Notes: a model not told the origin generated them from the letters alone. 11,476 bases of DNA from an uncultured Collinsella sp. (GCA_900549555.1 UROO01000056.1:1-11476); one strand, 5' to 3'. Shown: positions 1 to 6,976, counted from the stretch's first letter. Numbers and translations: made by a program.

Positions 1-29
1 CGGCAGCGTCAGATGTGTATAAGAGACAG
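1..29. other. Nextera adapter (sequencing artefact)
   Basis: Bases 11-29 are exactly the 19-bp Tn5 mosaic end AGATGTGTATAAGAGACAG. They are preceded by the tail of the Illumina Nextera Read 1 adapter (CGGCAGCGTC). The reverse complement of the same sequence closes the other end of the window. This is untrimmed library adapter, not genomic DNA. Genomic sequence begins at base 30. Confidence 0.97.
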
Positions 30-134
30 ATCAACACACCGCTCGCCGCCGTGGCCTCGGCCGTGGCACACGCCACCGGCCACCAGGTTCGCTCGCTGCC
101 CATCACGCCCGAGAAGGCACTGCTGGGGGAGTAG
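30..134 (+). CDS. C-terminal fragment of xanthine dehydrogenase-like molybdenum hydroxylase
   Basis: An open frame runs from the end of the adapter to a TAG at 132-134 and encodes only the last 34 residues. The ending includes the segments NTPLAAVASAVAHATG and RSLPITPEKALLGE. This resembles the C-terminus of molybdopterin-binding subunits of the xanthine dehydrogenase family, where an Ala-rich helix (typically PAxANAxxDATG) is followed by LPxTPEKVL. Those enzymes hydroxylate purines or other N-heterocycles in the cytoplasm using a Mo cofactor, with FAD and 2Fe-2S partners. No catalytic residues are in the fragment, so substrate and subtype cannot be told. The gene is truncated by the contig edge and is not necessarily broken in the genome. 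It is followed 29 bp later by a strong terminator. The family call rests on a short tail match and is moderate. Confidence 0.6.
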   Translation: MNTPLAAVASAVAHATGHQVRSLPITPEKALLGE

Positions 135-163
135 CGGGTCTGCGAACAAGTCGTAATTGGCGG

Positions 164-188
164 GGCGGGGCGACTCGCCCCGCCTTTT
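164..188 (+). terminator. Rho-independent terminator after the molybdenum hydroxylase gene
   Basis: A perfect 9-bp GC stem (GGCGGGGCG at 164-172 with CGCCCCGCC at 176-184) closes a 3-nt loop and is followed directly by TTTT (185-188). It lies 29 bp after the upstream stop codon and before the tRNA gene, so it should end the upstream transcript. Confidence 0.85.
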
Positions 189-246
189 GCACTCGTGGTG
201 AGGTCGTGAGCCTGTAAAACGTGTGCGTGCGCTTGTCGTTCGTATC

Positions 247-255
247 TGCTATCAT
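247..255 (+). promoter_or_regulatory. Extended -10 promoter for tRNA-Leu
   Basis: TGCTATCAT is an extended -10 element (TG, one base, then TATCAT), 19 bp before the mature tRNA 5' end at 275. No convincing TTGACA-like -35 lies 16-18 bp upstream. The position is right for a tRNA promoter, and similar TGnTATnnT elements precede valS and folC in this window. Assignment is by motif and position only. Confidence 0.5.
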
Positions 256-274
256 TCCTAGTCTGTGCGCTCAT

Positions 275-358
275 GCGGGCGTGGCGGAATTGGTAGACGC
301 GCCAGATTTAGGTTCTGGTGGGATTCCCGTGAAGGTTCGAGTCCTTTCGCCCGCACCA
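275..358 (+). tRNA. tRNA-Leu (anticodon UAG)
   Basis: A complete class II tRNA. The 7-bp acceptor stem is GCGGGCG (275-281) with CGCCCGC (348-354). The D arm contains AATTGGTAGACG. The anticodon stem is CCAGA/TCTGG (302-306/314-318) around the loop TTTAGGT, giving anticodon UAG at 309-311. A long variable arm follows. The T arm is GAAGG-TTCGAGT-CCTTT (331-347). The discriminator A is at 355 and the 3' CCA is genome-encoded (356-358). The anticodon, long variable arm and A73 identify leucine, decoding CUA and probably other CUN codons by wobble. The gene ends 90 bp before trigger factor. Confidence 0.97.
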
Positions 359-366
359 ACGCACCC

Positions 367-396
367 GCGTCGGCTTATGCCCTCGCGACGCTTGTT
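367..396 (+). terminator. Weak terminator-like hairpin after tRNA-Leu
   Basis: A 6-bp stem GCGTCG (367-372) pairs with CGACGC (386-391) across a 13-nt loop and is followed by TTGTT. It is positioned to end the tRNA transcript, but the stem is short and the T-run is interrupted. Partial read-through into tig is possible. Confidence 0.35.
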
Positions 397-448
397 GCAT
401 AAAGGTACCAGCACCTCAGATAAGCTGGGCAGTATGAGGAGGAACGTG

Positions 449-1747
449 TTGAACATCACCGCTTCTGACGTCAAGGACGCCAAGCTCACCGCTACGGTCA
501 CCATCCCGGCCGCCGACGTCGACGCCGCGATCAAGAAGGCCTACAAGGACACCGCCAAGAAGTACCGCTTCCCGGGCTTCCGCGCCGGTAAGGCTCCCCG
601 TCCGGTCATCGACTCCGCTCTTGGCGCCGAGGCTACCCTCGCTCAGGCCACCAACGACCTGATCGCCGCCAACGAGCCCGCCGTCCTCAACGAGCTGGAC
701 ATCGTCCCCACCAAGAATGGTGACTACAAGGACCTCGACCTCGCCAAGGATCACGAGGACTACACCTACACCGTCGAGTTCTCCCTGCGTCCCGCCGCTG
801 AGCTCTCCTCCTTCGACGCCGTCGAGATCGAGATGCCCCCTGCGGAGGTCACCGAGTCCGAGATCAACAACCAGGTCGAGATGCTCCTCAACTACCGCGC
901 CACCTTCGAGGACGTCGAGGGTCGCGCCGTCAAGGCCGAGGACTACGTCACCGTCGACCTCAAGGCCGTCGAGAACGCCGACAACTTCGCTGCCGAGGGC
1001 CGCATGCTCATCGCCGGTAGCGACAGCAACCCCAAGGAGTTCAACGAGGCCCTGATCGGCGCCAACGTTGACGACGTCAAGACCGTCACCTGGACCGACG
1101 AGGTCGAGGAGGGCGAGGAGGCCGAGACCCACACCGTCGAGGTCACCGTCAAGGGCATCAAGGTCCGCAACACCCCCGAGCTCACCGACGAGCTCGTCAA
1201 GTCCGACTTTGGCTTCGACAGCATCGACGCCATGCGCGACGCCATCAAGATCGAGATCGAACAGGACAAGGCTTCCCGCCTCCCGGCCGAGAAGGAGAAC
1301 CGTTGCGTCTCCGCTCTCGCCGAGCGCCTGCAGCTCGACGAGATGGACGCCGACTACGAGCAGTCCGTCTTTGAGGAGCTTGGCCAGAACTTCCTGTCCA
1401 ACCTCGCTGCCCGCGGCATGACGCTGGACACCTGGCTGCCCGCTTCCGGCCTGACCATGGAGCAGTTCATCGGCGACCTGCACAAGCAGGCCAACGACGT
1501 TGCCCGTGAGTCCCTGGCTCTCGACGCCCTCGCCCGTGAGCTCAAGATCGAGGTCACCGAGGACGACGTCAACGCCGAGTTCGAGAAGGCTGGCGTCAAG
1601 GACGTCGAGGCTTCCAAGGCCGAGTTCATCGCTGACGGCCGCATGCCTGCTGTCCGCGAGTCCATTCGTCGCTCCAAGGCCGTCGACCACCTGGTCGAGA
1701 ACGCCAAGGTGACCGAGGTCGACGAGACCGCCAAGGACGCCGAGTAA
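449..1747 (+). CDS. tig: Trigger factor (ribosome-associated chaperone / prolyl isomerase)
   Basis: Trigger factor docks at the ribosomal exit tunnel and shields nascent chains. The family has an N-terminal ribosome-binding domain, an FKBP-like prolyl isomerase domain and a helical C-terminal chaperone domain. The ribosome-binding signature GFRAGK is at residues 43-48, the same numbering as E. coli GFRKGK. The FKBP-like part (about 150-250) follows the AEDYVTVDLKA segment. The rest is highly charged helix. The start is chosen as TTG 449: AGGAGG at 437-442 is 6 nt upstream, and the product is 432 aa, the usual family length. GTG 446 (3-nt spacing) and ATG 434 (which overlaps the Shine-Dalgarno) are in frame but worse. 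The frame stays open further upstream only because it reads through the tRNA gene. It lies upstream of clpP-clpX on the same strand, a common tig-clp association. Confidence 0.95.
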   Translation: MNITASDVKDAKLTATVTIPAADVDAAIKKAYKDTAKKYRFPGFRAGKAPRPVIDSALGAEATLAQATNDLIAANEPAVLNELDIVPTKNGDYKDLDLAKDHEDYTYTVEFSLRPAAELSSFDAVEIEMPPAEVTESEINNQVEMLLNYRATFEDVEGRAVKAEDYVTVDLKAVENADNFAAEGRMLIAGSDSNPKEFNEALIGANVDDVKTVTWTDEVEEGEEAETHTVEVTVKGIKVRNTPELTDELVKSDFGFDSIDAMRDAIKIEIEQDKASRLPAEKENRCVSALAERLQLDEMDADYEQSVFEELGQNFLSNLAARGMTLDTWLPASGLTMEQFIGDLHKQANDVARESLALDALARELKIEVTEDDVNAEFEKAGVKDVEASKAEFIADGRMPAVRESIRRSKAVDHLVENAKVTEVDETAKDAE

Positions 1748-1823
1748 TTCTCGCCACCTTGCCCGCGAGCGCATGCGTGCGCCCGTGATGGGGTAAAGTT
1801 ATACACCGGTTATCCGGTTGCTT

Positions 1824-1867
1824 CGTACGGTGCCAGCCAATGCATAGCATGCGGGCACCGTACGTTT
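1824..1867 (+). terminator. Hairpin between tig and clpP (probable tig terminator)
   Basis: A perfect 11-bp inverted repeat, CGTACGGTGCC (1824-1834) with GGCACCGTACG (1854-1864), encloses a 19-nt loop. That loop can itself form ATGC-ATA-GCAT (1840-1850). It is followed by TTTATC, a poor U-tract. A tig terminator is the simplest reading. If clpP transcription starts near the AT-rich TAAAGTTATACA at 1794-1805, the hairpin would instead lie in the clpP leader. Confidence 0.55.
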
Positions 1868-1874
1868 ATCTAGA

Positions 1875-1885
1875 ACCAATTTGGT
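1875..1885. promoter_or_regulatory. Small palindrome upstream of clpP (possible operator)
   Basis: ACCAA-T-TTGGT is a perfect 5+1+5 inverted repeat 25 bp before the clpP start. A second one, ACCGG-TTAT-CCGGT, sits at 1805-1818 just after a TATACA-like sequence. Either could bind a regulator of the clp genes. Neither looks like a CtsR box. The evidence is symmetry and position only. Confidence 0.2.
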
Positions 1886-1910
1886 CCGTAAGAGAGAAAT
1901 GGAGATGCGT

Positions 1911-2531
1911 ATGATCGCTAAGTTCGATTCCGCCCTCGTGCCATACGTTATCGAGCAGACGCCGCGCGGCGAGCGCAGCTACGATATCTATTCGCGCCTG
2001 CTCAACGACCGCATCATCTTCTTGGGCGAGGAGATCAACTCCGTCAGCGCCAACCTGGTCGTTGCCCAGCTGCTGCATCTTGAGAGCCAGGATGCCGAGA
2101 AGGATATCTCGCTCTACATCAATTCGCCCGGTGGCGAGGTCTATTCCGGCCTGGCGATTCTTGACACCATGAACTTCATTAAGCCGCAGGTCTCCACCAT
2201 CTGCGTCGGTATGGCCGCGTCTATGGCCGCCGTGCTGCTTTCGGCCGGCGCCAAGGGCAAGCGCTTCTGCCTGCCGCACTCCAAGGTCATGATTCACCAG
2301 CCCAGCGGCGGTGCCCAGGGCCAGCAGACCGAGATCGAGATCGTGGCCGAGGAGATCAAGAAGACCCGTCGCGAGCTCAACCAGATCCTGTCCGACGCCT
2401 CGGGCCAGCCTATCGAGAAGGTCCAGGCCGATACCGAGCGCGACAACTACTTGACCGCTGCCGAGGCCCTCGACTACGGCCTGATCGACCGTATCGTTAC
2501 CTCGCGCGACCTTGCCGCGAAGGACGCCTAG
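1911..2531 (+). CDS. clpP: ATP-dependent Clp protease proteolytic subunit ClpP
   Basis: ClpP is the barrel-forming serine peptidase of ClpXP/ClpAP in the cytoplasm, degrading unfolded, tagged or regulatory proteins fed by an AAA+ unfoldase. With the start at ATG 1911 the protein is 206 aa. The catalytic triad is intact: Ser104 in GMAASMAA, His129 in MIHQP and Asp178 in ERDNYL. The 25- and 49-residue spacings equal those of E. coli ClpP. The oxyanion-side SPGG motif is at 72-75. The N-terminus MIAKFDSALVPYVIEQT is the usual short form. Start choice: GGAG at 1901-1904 is 6 nt before ATG 1911. In-frame ATGs at 1899 and 1905 are possible and would add 4 or 2 residues. The stop at 2529-2531 is one base before clpX, so the two are surely cotranscribed. 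No active-site change is seen. Confidence 0.97.
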   Translation: MIAKFDSALVPYVIEQTPRGERSYDIYSRLLNDRIIFLGEEINSVSANLVVAQLLHLESQDAEKDISLYINSPGGEVYSGLAILDTMNFIKPQVSTICVGMAASMAAVLLSAGAKGKRFCLPHSKVMIHQPSGGAQGQQTEIEIVAEEIKKTRRELNQILSDASGQPIEKVQADTERDNYLTAAEALDYGLIDRIVTSRDLAAKDA

Positions 2532-2532
2532 G

Positions 2533-3942
2533 ATGGCCGGTAACATGCAGGACAACTTCGACGAGAACGGCAACCCCATCCGCTGCTCCTTCTGCGGAAA
2601 AGAGCAAGGGCAGGTTCGCCGCCTGGTGAAGGGTCCGACCAACATCTTTATCTGCGACGAGTGCGTCGCCGCCTGCTCCGAGATCTTGGAGGAGTCGCTG
2701 GCTTCGGACTTTATGGACGCTGCCCGCAACGGCAAGCTGCCGGGCTTTCTCAACGATCACGGGCAGGCTGCATCTCAGCCCGCCGTGGACCCCGAGGCCG
2801 AGGGCTTTGAGCTCGAGGACGACGCCCGTCAGGTCATTACGCATGTGCCGACGCCGCACGAGATTTATGACGAGCTTTCGGCCTATGTCATGGGCCAGGA
2901 GGACGCCAAGCGCGCCATGTCGGTTGCCGTGTACAACCACTATCGCCGCGTCATCGAGGGCGGCGCTGCGCTTTCGGCCTTTGACGACGGCTTGGATTCG
3001 CAGCTCGGTGATGACATGGACGAGGTGGAGCTCGCCAAGTCCAACATTTTGCTGCTCGGTCCCACCGGTACCGGTAAGACCCTGCTCGCCCAGACGCTTG
3101 CGCGCATCCTTGAGGTGCCGTTTGCCATCGCCGACGCCACCGCGCTTACCGAGGCCGGTTACGTGGGCGAGGACGTGGAGAACATCCTGCTCAAACTCAT
3201 CAACGCCGCCGATGGTGATATCGAGCGCGCGCAGGTTGGCATTATCTACGTGGACGAGATCGACAAGATCGCCCGTAAGGCCGAGAACCTCTCCATTACC
3301 CGCGACGTTTCGGGCGAGGGCGTTCAGCAGGCGCTGCTTAAGATTCTTGAGGGCACGGTGGCAAGTGTTCCGCCCACCGGCGGCCGCAAGCATCCCCAGC
3401 AGGAGCTGCTGCAAATCGACACGACCAACATCCTGTTTATCTGCGGTGGTGCCTTTGTGGGTCTGGACAAGATCATCGCCGATCGCGTGGGCAACAAGGG
3501 CGTGGGCTTTAACTCCGAGATCGCCGGCCCCACCTCGGTCGACGAGAACGACCTGTTGCGCCAGGTGCTCCCGCAGGACCTCAATGCCTTTGGTATGATC
3601 CCCGAGTTTGTAGGACGTACGCCCGTCGTCACCCAGACGCAGGCGCTCGACGAGGACGACCTGGTGTCGATCCTGACTGAGCCCAAGAACGCCGTTGTGC
3701 GTCAGTACCGCAAGATGTTCCAGCTCGAGGACGTTGAGCTTGAGTTTGAGGACGCCGCCCTGCACGAGATCGCTCGTATGGCGCTTGCCCGCAAGACCGG
3801 CGCCCGCGGCCTGCGCTCCATCTGCGAGGACGTGCTGCAGCAGACGATGTTCGACCTCCCCAGCGAGGAGGGTGTCACCAAGGTTATCGTGACCGAAGCC
3901 TCCGTAAAGGGCGAAGAGCAGCCCCAGCGTATCTACGGGTAA
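2533..3942 (+). CDS. clpX: ClpX, AAA+ unfoldase of the ClpXP protease
   Basis: A hexameric ATPase that recognises, unfolds and threads substrates into ClpP. The N-terminal zinc-binding domain has Cys18, 21, 41 and 44 in a CSFC...CDEC arrangement. The AAA+ core has Walker A GPTGTGKT (176-183), pore loop GYVGED (209-214) and Walker B IIYVDE (237-242). A VGF tripeptide (324-326) sits where E. coli has the IGF ClpP-docking loop. The protein is 469 aa against about 420 in E. coli. The extra length is mainly an acidic linker between the zinc domain and the AAA+ core (about 65-115) and the residues before Walker A. The start is ATG 2533, with GAAGGA at 2519-2524 inside the end of clpP giving 8-nt spacing. 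The 1-bp gap to clpP indicates coupled translation. A GC-rich hairpin follows the gene. Confidence 0.97.
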   Translation: MAGNMQDNFDENGNPIRCSFCGKEQGQVRRLVKGPTNIFICDECVAACSEILEESLASDFMDAARNGKLPGFLNDHGQAASQPAVDPEAEGFELEDDARQVITHVPTPHEIYDELSAYVMGQEDAKRAMSVAVYNHYRRVIEGGAALSAFDDGLDSQLGDDMDEVELAKSNILLLGPTGTGKTLLAQTLARILEVPFAIADATALTEAGYVGEDVENILLKLINAADGDIERAQVGIIYVDEIDKIARKAENLSITRDVSGEGVQQALLKILEGTVASVPPTGGRKHPQQELLQIDTTNILFICGGAFVGLDKIIADRVGNKGVGFNSEIAGPTSVDENDLLRQVLPQDLNAFGMIPEFVGRTPVVTQTQALDEDDLVSILTEPKNAVVRQYRKMFQLEDVELEFEDAALHEIARMALARKTGARGLRSICEDVLQQTMFDLPSEEGVTKVIVTEASVKGEEQPQRIYG

Positions 3943-3954
3943 ATAGCTTGAATC

Positions 3955-3990
3955 CAGGCCCCGCGGCAATCACCGCGGGGCCTGCCATTT
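3955..3990 (+). terminator. Terminator after clpX
   Basis: A 12-bp perfect stem, CAGGCCCCGCGG (3955-3966) with CCGCGGGGCCTG (3973-3984), has a 6-nt loop and begins 12 bp after the clpX stop. The following T-run is short (ATTT at 3987-3990). The stem is very stable, so it should act as the end of the clpP-clpX transcript, perhaps helped by the next palindrome, which is followed by TTTT. Confidence 0.7.
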
Positions 3991-4071
3991 AGGGACAGGT
4001 TTATTTTGGTTGGTTTTATATGGGCAAATGTCGTTTCCCCTGATAAAACCTACCATAATAAACCTGTCCCT
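3991..4071. repeat. 81-bp imperfect palindrome (REP/MITE-like), element E1
   Basis: The whole segment is symmetric about base 4031. The 29-nt arms (3991-4019 and 4043-4071) match at 27 positions, starting AGGGACAGGTTTATT and ending AATAAACCTGTCCCT. Inside them, GGG (4022-4024)/CCC (4038-4040) and AAA (4026-4028)/TTT (4034-4036) continue the pairing to a tiny loop. It is AT-rich in the middle, unlike the surrounding genes, and has no coding potential. GGGACAG-type ends are familiar from REP-like palindromes associated with IS200/RAYT transposases, but no such transposase is in the window. The right arm runs into TTTT (4071-4074), so it may also terminate plus-strand transcription. Only this copy is seen here. 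The rest of the 3943-4279 gap holds the clpX terminator, a promoter and element E2. Confidence 0.8.
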
Positions 4072-4089
4072 TTTCGGCGGGTATGCCTG

Positions 4090-4098
4090 TGCTATTCT
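4090..4098 (+). promoter_or_regulatory. Extended -10 promoter for valS
   Basis: TGCTATTCT fits an extended -10 (TG, one base, TATTCT). It predicts a start near 4105 and a leader of about 175 nt that contains element E2. There is no good -35 hexamer at the expected distance. It is the most promoter-like sequence between the clpX terminator and valS. Confidence 0.45.
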
Positions 4099-4146
4099 GT
4101 GAGATTGTCAAGTTAGTACCTTCAGACTGAAGTAATCGATACCTAA

Positions 4147-4259
4147 GGCGTGTCCGCCTACTTGGTTTTCGTAGATTCCGCACGAGCCGAAGAGCACTAA
4201 ACGTGCTCTTCGTGCGAGCCAGGACCTGACCGAGCGAAAACCAAGCAGGCGGACACGCC
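4147..4259 (+). repeat. 113-nt nested palindrome in the valS leader, element E2
   Basis: The outer arms 4147-4171 and 4235-4259 pair at 24 of 25 positions (GGCGTGTCCGCC... with ...GGCGGACACGCC; one A·C mismatch at 4160/4246). Inside is a 14-bp bulged hairpin: CGCACGA (4179-4185)/TCGTGCG (4210-4216) and AGAGCAC (4191-4197)/GTGCTCT (4203-4209) around loop TAAAC. A slid alternative pairs CGAAGAGCAC/GTGCTCTTCG. The unpaired 3' side carries GGACCTGACCGAG. The element ends 20 bp before the valS start codon, so it is probably transcribed as the leader. It has the same order of parts as element E3 beyond the end of valS. It is not a T-box: no specifier-type stem or GGGTGGNACCGCG-like antiterminator sequence is present. 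It may be a structured RNA or a dispersed repeat. Confidence 0.75.
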
Positions 4260-4279
4260 GGCGGGACAGGGAGAGATAT

Positions 4280-6976
4280 ATGGAAGAGATGCCCAAGAAC
4301 TACGATCCGTCGACCAACGAGCCGGCGATCCTGCAGAAGTGGCTCGACGGCGGCTACTACAAGCGCCGTGAGGGCGTGGGCGACTGCACCGTCACCATTC
4401 CACCTCCCAACGTGACCGGCAAGCTCCACATGGGTCACGCCACCGACGACTCCATCCAGGATGCCATCATCCGTATGGCCCGCATGCGCGGCAAGTCCAC
4501 GCGCTGGGTGCTCGGCACCGATCACGCCGGTATCGCCACGCAGACCAAGGTCGACAAGAAGCTCAAGAGCGAGGGCATCAGCCGCCTGGAAATCGGTCGC
4601 GATAAGTTTGTCGACGCCTGCTGGGATTGGACCCACGAGTACGGCGGCATCATCGTCGAGCAGATCAAGCGTATGGGCTGCTCTGTCGACTTCGATAACG
4701 AGCGCTTCACCATGGACGAGGACTACGCCCAGGCCGTACGCAAGGTCTTTTGCGACTGGTACCACGACGGCCTGATCTACCGTGGCAAGCGCATCGTCAA
4801 CTGGTGTCCCAACTGCACCACCGCCATCTCGGACGACGAGGCCGAGTACAAGGACGAGAAGGGCCACCTGTGGCACCTGCGCTACCCGCTGACCGAGCCG
4901 GTCAACGGCCAGGACTACATCGTCGTCGCCACCACGCGCCCCGAGACCATGCTCGGCGACACGGGCGTCGCCGTCTCCCCGAAGGACCCCGAGAAGGCCG
5001 CCTTTGTGGGTAAGACCGTCAAGCTCCCCATCGTCGATCGCGAGGTCCCCATCTTTGAGGATTGGCACGTCGACGCCAACTTTGGCTCCGGCTTTGTCAA
5101 GGTCACTCCGGCTCACGACCCCAACGATTACGCCATGGGTCAGGCCCACGACCTGCCGCAAATCAATATCTTCGATGAGCACGCGGTGGTCGTCGAGGGC
5201 TATGGCGAGTTTACCGGCATGAACCGCGACGAGTGCCGCGAGGCCGTCGTCAAGTGGTTTGAGGAGCATGGCCTGCTCGATCACGTCGAGGACCTTGATC
5301 ACTCCGTCATGCACTGCTACCGTTGCGACTCCGCGCTGGAGCCGTGGCTGTCCGAGCAGTGGTTCGTGGCCGTCGACAAGCTCAAGGGGCCGGCGCTGGA
5401 CGCCGTCAACTCCGGCAAGGTCACCTTCCACCCCGCGCGCTGGACGCAGACCTACACCACCTGGATGGAGAACCTCAAGGATTGGTGCATCAGCCGCCAG
5501 CTGTGGTGGGGCCACCGCATCCCCGTGTTCTACTGTGAGGACTGCGGCTGGGAGGACGCCCTGACCGAGGACACCGACGTGTGCCCCAAGTGCGGCGGCC
5601 ATCACGTGCATCAGGACGAGAACGTGCTGGACACTTGGTTTAGCTCGCAGCTGTGGACCTTCGCCACGCAGGGCTGGCCGCAAAAGCCGGAGCTGCTCGA
5701 GGGCCATCACCCCACGACGGCGCTCGTCACCGCGCGCGACATCATCGCGCTGTGGGTCGCCCGCATGGTCATGAGCTCGCTGTACTTCTTGGACGAGGTG
5801 CCGTTTAAGGACGTCGTCATCTACCCGACGATCCTGGCCAAGGACGGCAGCCGCATGTCCAAGTCCAAGGGCAACGGCGTTGACCCCATGGACCTTATTG
5901 GCATGTACGGCGCAGACGCCATGCGCTTCAACCTGCTTACGCTGTGCACCAACAACCAGGACGTCAAGTTCGACGCGAACATCGACAAGAAGACCAAGAA
6001 GCTCATCGACAGCCCGCGCACCGAGCAGGCTAAGTCGTTTGTGACTAAGATCTGGAACGCCAGCCGCTTCCTGCTTATGAACATGGAGGGCTACACGCCC
6101 GGCGAGCCCGTCGTGGAGACGCCGGCCGACGCCTGGATGTTCAGCCGCCTGGCCAAGGCCGTTAAGATGGTCACCGAGGGTATTGAGAACTACACCTTTG
6201 GCGATATGGCCCGCGGCGTGCAGCAGTTCTTCTGGAACGAGGTCTGCGACTGGTACGTCGAGGTTACCAAGGCCCGCCTGAAGGGTGAGGGCCGTCTGCA
6301 GGCCCAGCGCAACCTGATCTTTGTGCTCGATACCTCCATTCGCCTGATGCACCCGCTCATGCCGTTTGTCACCGAGGAGATCTGGGACAACATGCCGGCG
6401 AGCGTGCTCGACCTGGACGCCGAGGGCAACGTGGACCGCGCCGAGGCGCTCATGATCGCCAAGTGGCCCGAGCCCGCCGACTACGCCAAGTATGTTGACG
6501 AGGACGCCGAGCGCGCGTTTGAGCTGTGCCGCGCCGTCGTGTCTGCCGCCCGCGCCACGCGTTCGCGTTATCGCTTGAGCCCCAAGGCCGAGCTCGACGT
6601 GGTCGTGCGTGCCGGTGCCGAGGACATCGAGAAGCTCGAGAGCCTGCGTTCGACCATCGAACCGCTGGCAAACACTGCCTCGCTGGTCATGGGTACCGAT
6701 GTCGAGAAGCCGGCTGCGAGCATCGCCGTGGTCGACAGCGGCGTCGAGGTCTTTGTGGTGCTTGAGGGCAAGGTTGACCTTTCGGCCGAGAAGGCACGCC
6801 TGGAGAAGGAGATCGCCGCGGCCCAGAAGGAGCTCGCCGGCTGCGAGAAGACGCTCGCCAACGAGGGCTTTGTGGCCAAGGCCGCGCCCGCGGTGGTCCA
6901 GAAGAAGAGGGACCGTGCAGCTGAGCTCAAGGAGATCCTGGCGGCGCTGACTGCTCAGGTTGCTGACTTCTCGTAG
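4280..6976 (+). CDS. valS: Valyl-tRNA synthetase
   Basis: A class I synthetase that charges tRNA-Val and edits mis-activated threonine. At 898 aa it has the normal size. In order: the HIGH-type motif HMGH at residues 50-53 after PPPNVTGKL; the CP1 editing domain with ATTRPETMLGDT and GSGFVKVTPAHDPNDY; a Cys pair CYRC (346-349); a zinc-ribbon-like insert with Cys419/422 and Cys435/438; the KMSKS loop as RMSKS (525-529); the anticodon-binding helical domain; and a C-terminal coiled coil (about 835-895, charged Leu/Ala/Lys/Glu repeats) that binds tRNA. The first KMSKS Lys is Arg, a conservative change. The start is ATG 4280 with AGGGAG (4268-4273) 6 nt upstream; ATG 4289 is less well placed. The gene stands alone between promoter and repeat elements and is followed by folC, a common valS-folC order. 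Confidence 0.98.
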   Translation: MEEMPKNYDPSTNEPAILQKWLDGGYYKRREGVGDCTVTIPPPNVTGKLHMGHATDDSIQDAIIRMARMRGKSTRWVLGTDHAGIATQTKVDKKLKSEGISRLEIGRDKFVDACWDWTHEYGGIIVEQIKRMGCSVDFDNERFTMDEDYAQAVRKVFCDWYHDGLIYRGKRIVNWCPNCTTAISDDEAEYKDEKGHLWHLRYPLTEPVNGQDYIVVATTRPETMLGDTGVAVSPKDPEKAAFVGKTVKLPIVDREVPIFEDWHVDANFGSGFVKVTPAHDPNDYAMGQAHDLPQINIFDEHAVVVEGYGEFTGMNRDECREAVVKWFEEHGLLDHVEDLDHSVMHCYRCDSALEPWLSEQWFVAVDKLKGPALDAVNSGKVTFHPARWTQTYTTWMENLKDWCISRQLWWGHRIPVFYCEDCGWEDALTEDTDVCPKCGGHHVHQDENVLDTWFSSQLWTFATQGWPQKPELLEGHHPTTALVTARDIIALWVARMVMSSLYFLDEVPFKDVVIYPTILAKDGSRMSKSKGNGVDPMDLIGMYGADAMRFNLLTLCTNNQDVKFDANIDKKTKKLIDSPRTEQAKSFVTKIWNASRFLLMNMEGYTPGEPVVETPADAWMFSRLAKAVKMVTEGIENYTFGDMARGVQQFFWNEVCDWYVEVTKARLKGEGRLQAQRNLIFVLDTSIRLMHPLMPFVTEEIWDNMPASVLDLDAEGNVDRAEALMIAKWPEPADYAKYVDEDAERAFELCRAVVSAARATRSRYRLSPKAELDVVVRAGAEDIEKLESLRSTIEPLANTASLVMGTDVEKPAASIAVVDSGVEVFVVLEGKVDLSAEKARLEKEIAAAQKELAGCEKTLANEGFVAKAAPAVVQKKRDRAAELKEILAALTAQVADFS

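Noticed and set aside
221..448. In-frame upstream extension of trigger factor by 76 codons
   Set aside because: The extension translates the tRNA-Leu gene (giving a GVAELVDAPDLGSGG-type peptide typical of tRNA-derived false frames) and has no ribosome site. A good Shine-Dalgarno precedes TTG 449.
4263..4271. Another GGGACAGG copy related to element E1 just before valS
   Set aside because: Only 8 bases match and there is no partner arm. The sequence is accounted for by the valS ribosome-binding region.
4099..4279. T-box riboswitch in the valS leader
   Set aside because: A leader of this length before an aminoacyl-tRNA synthetase suggests one, but there is no T-box sequence (GGGTGGNACCGCG-like) or matching antiterminator. 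The region is taken up by palindrome E2.
4016..6352. Long minus-strand open frame (778 codons) opposite valS
   Set aside because: It is a shadow of the strongly biased codon use of valS. Its product is low-complexity Val/Leu/Asp/Gly-rich with no domain, and its start lies in palindrome E1. The same applies to the long antisense frames opposite tig and clpX.
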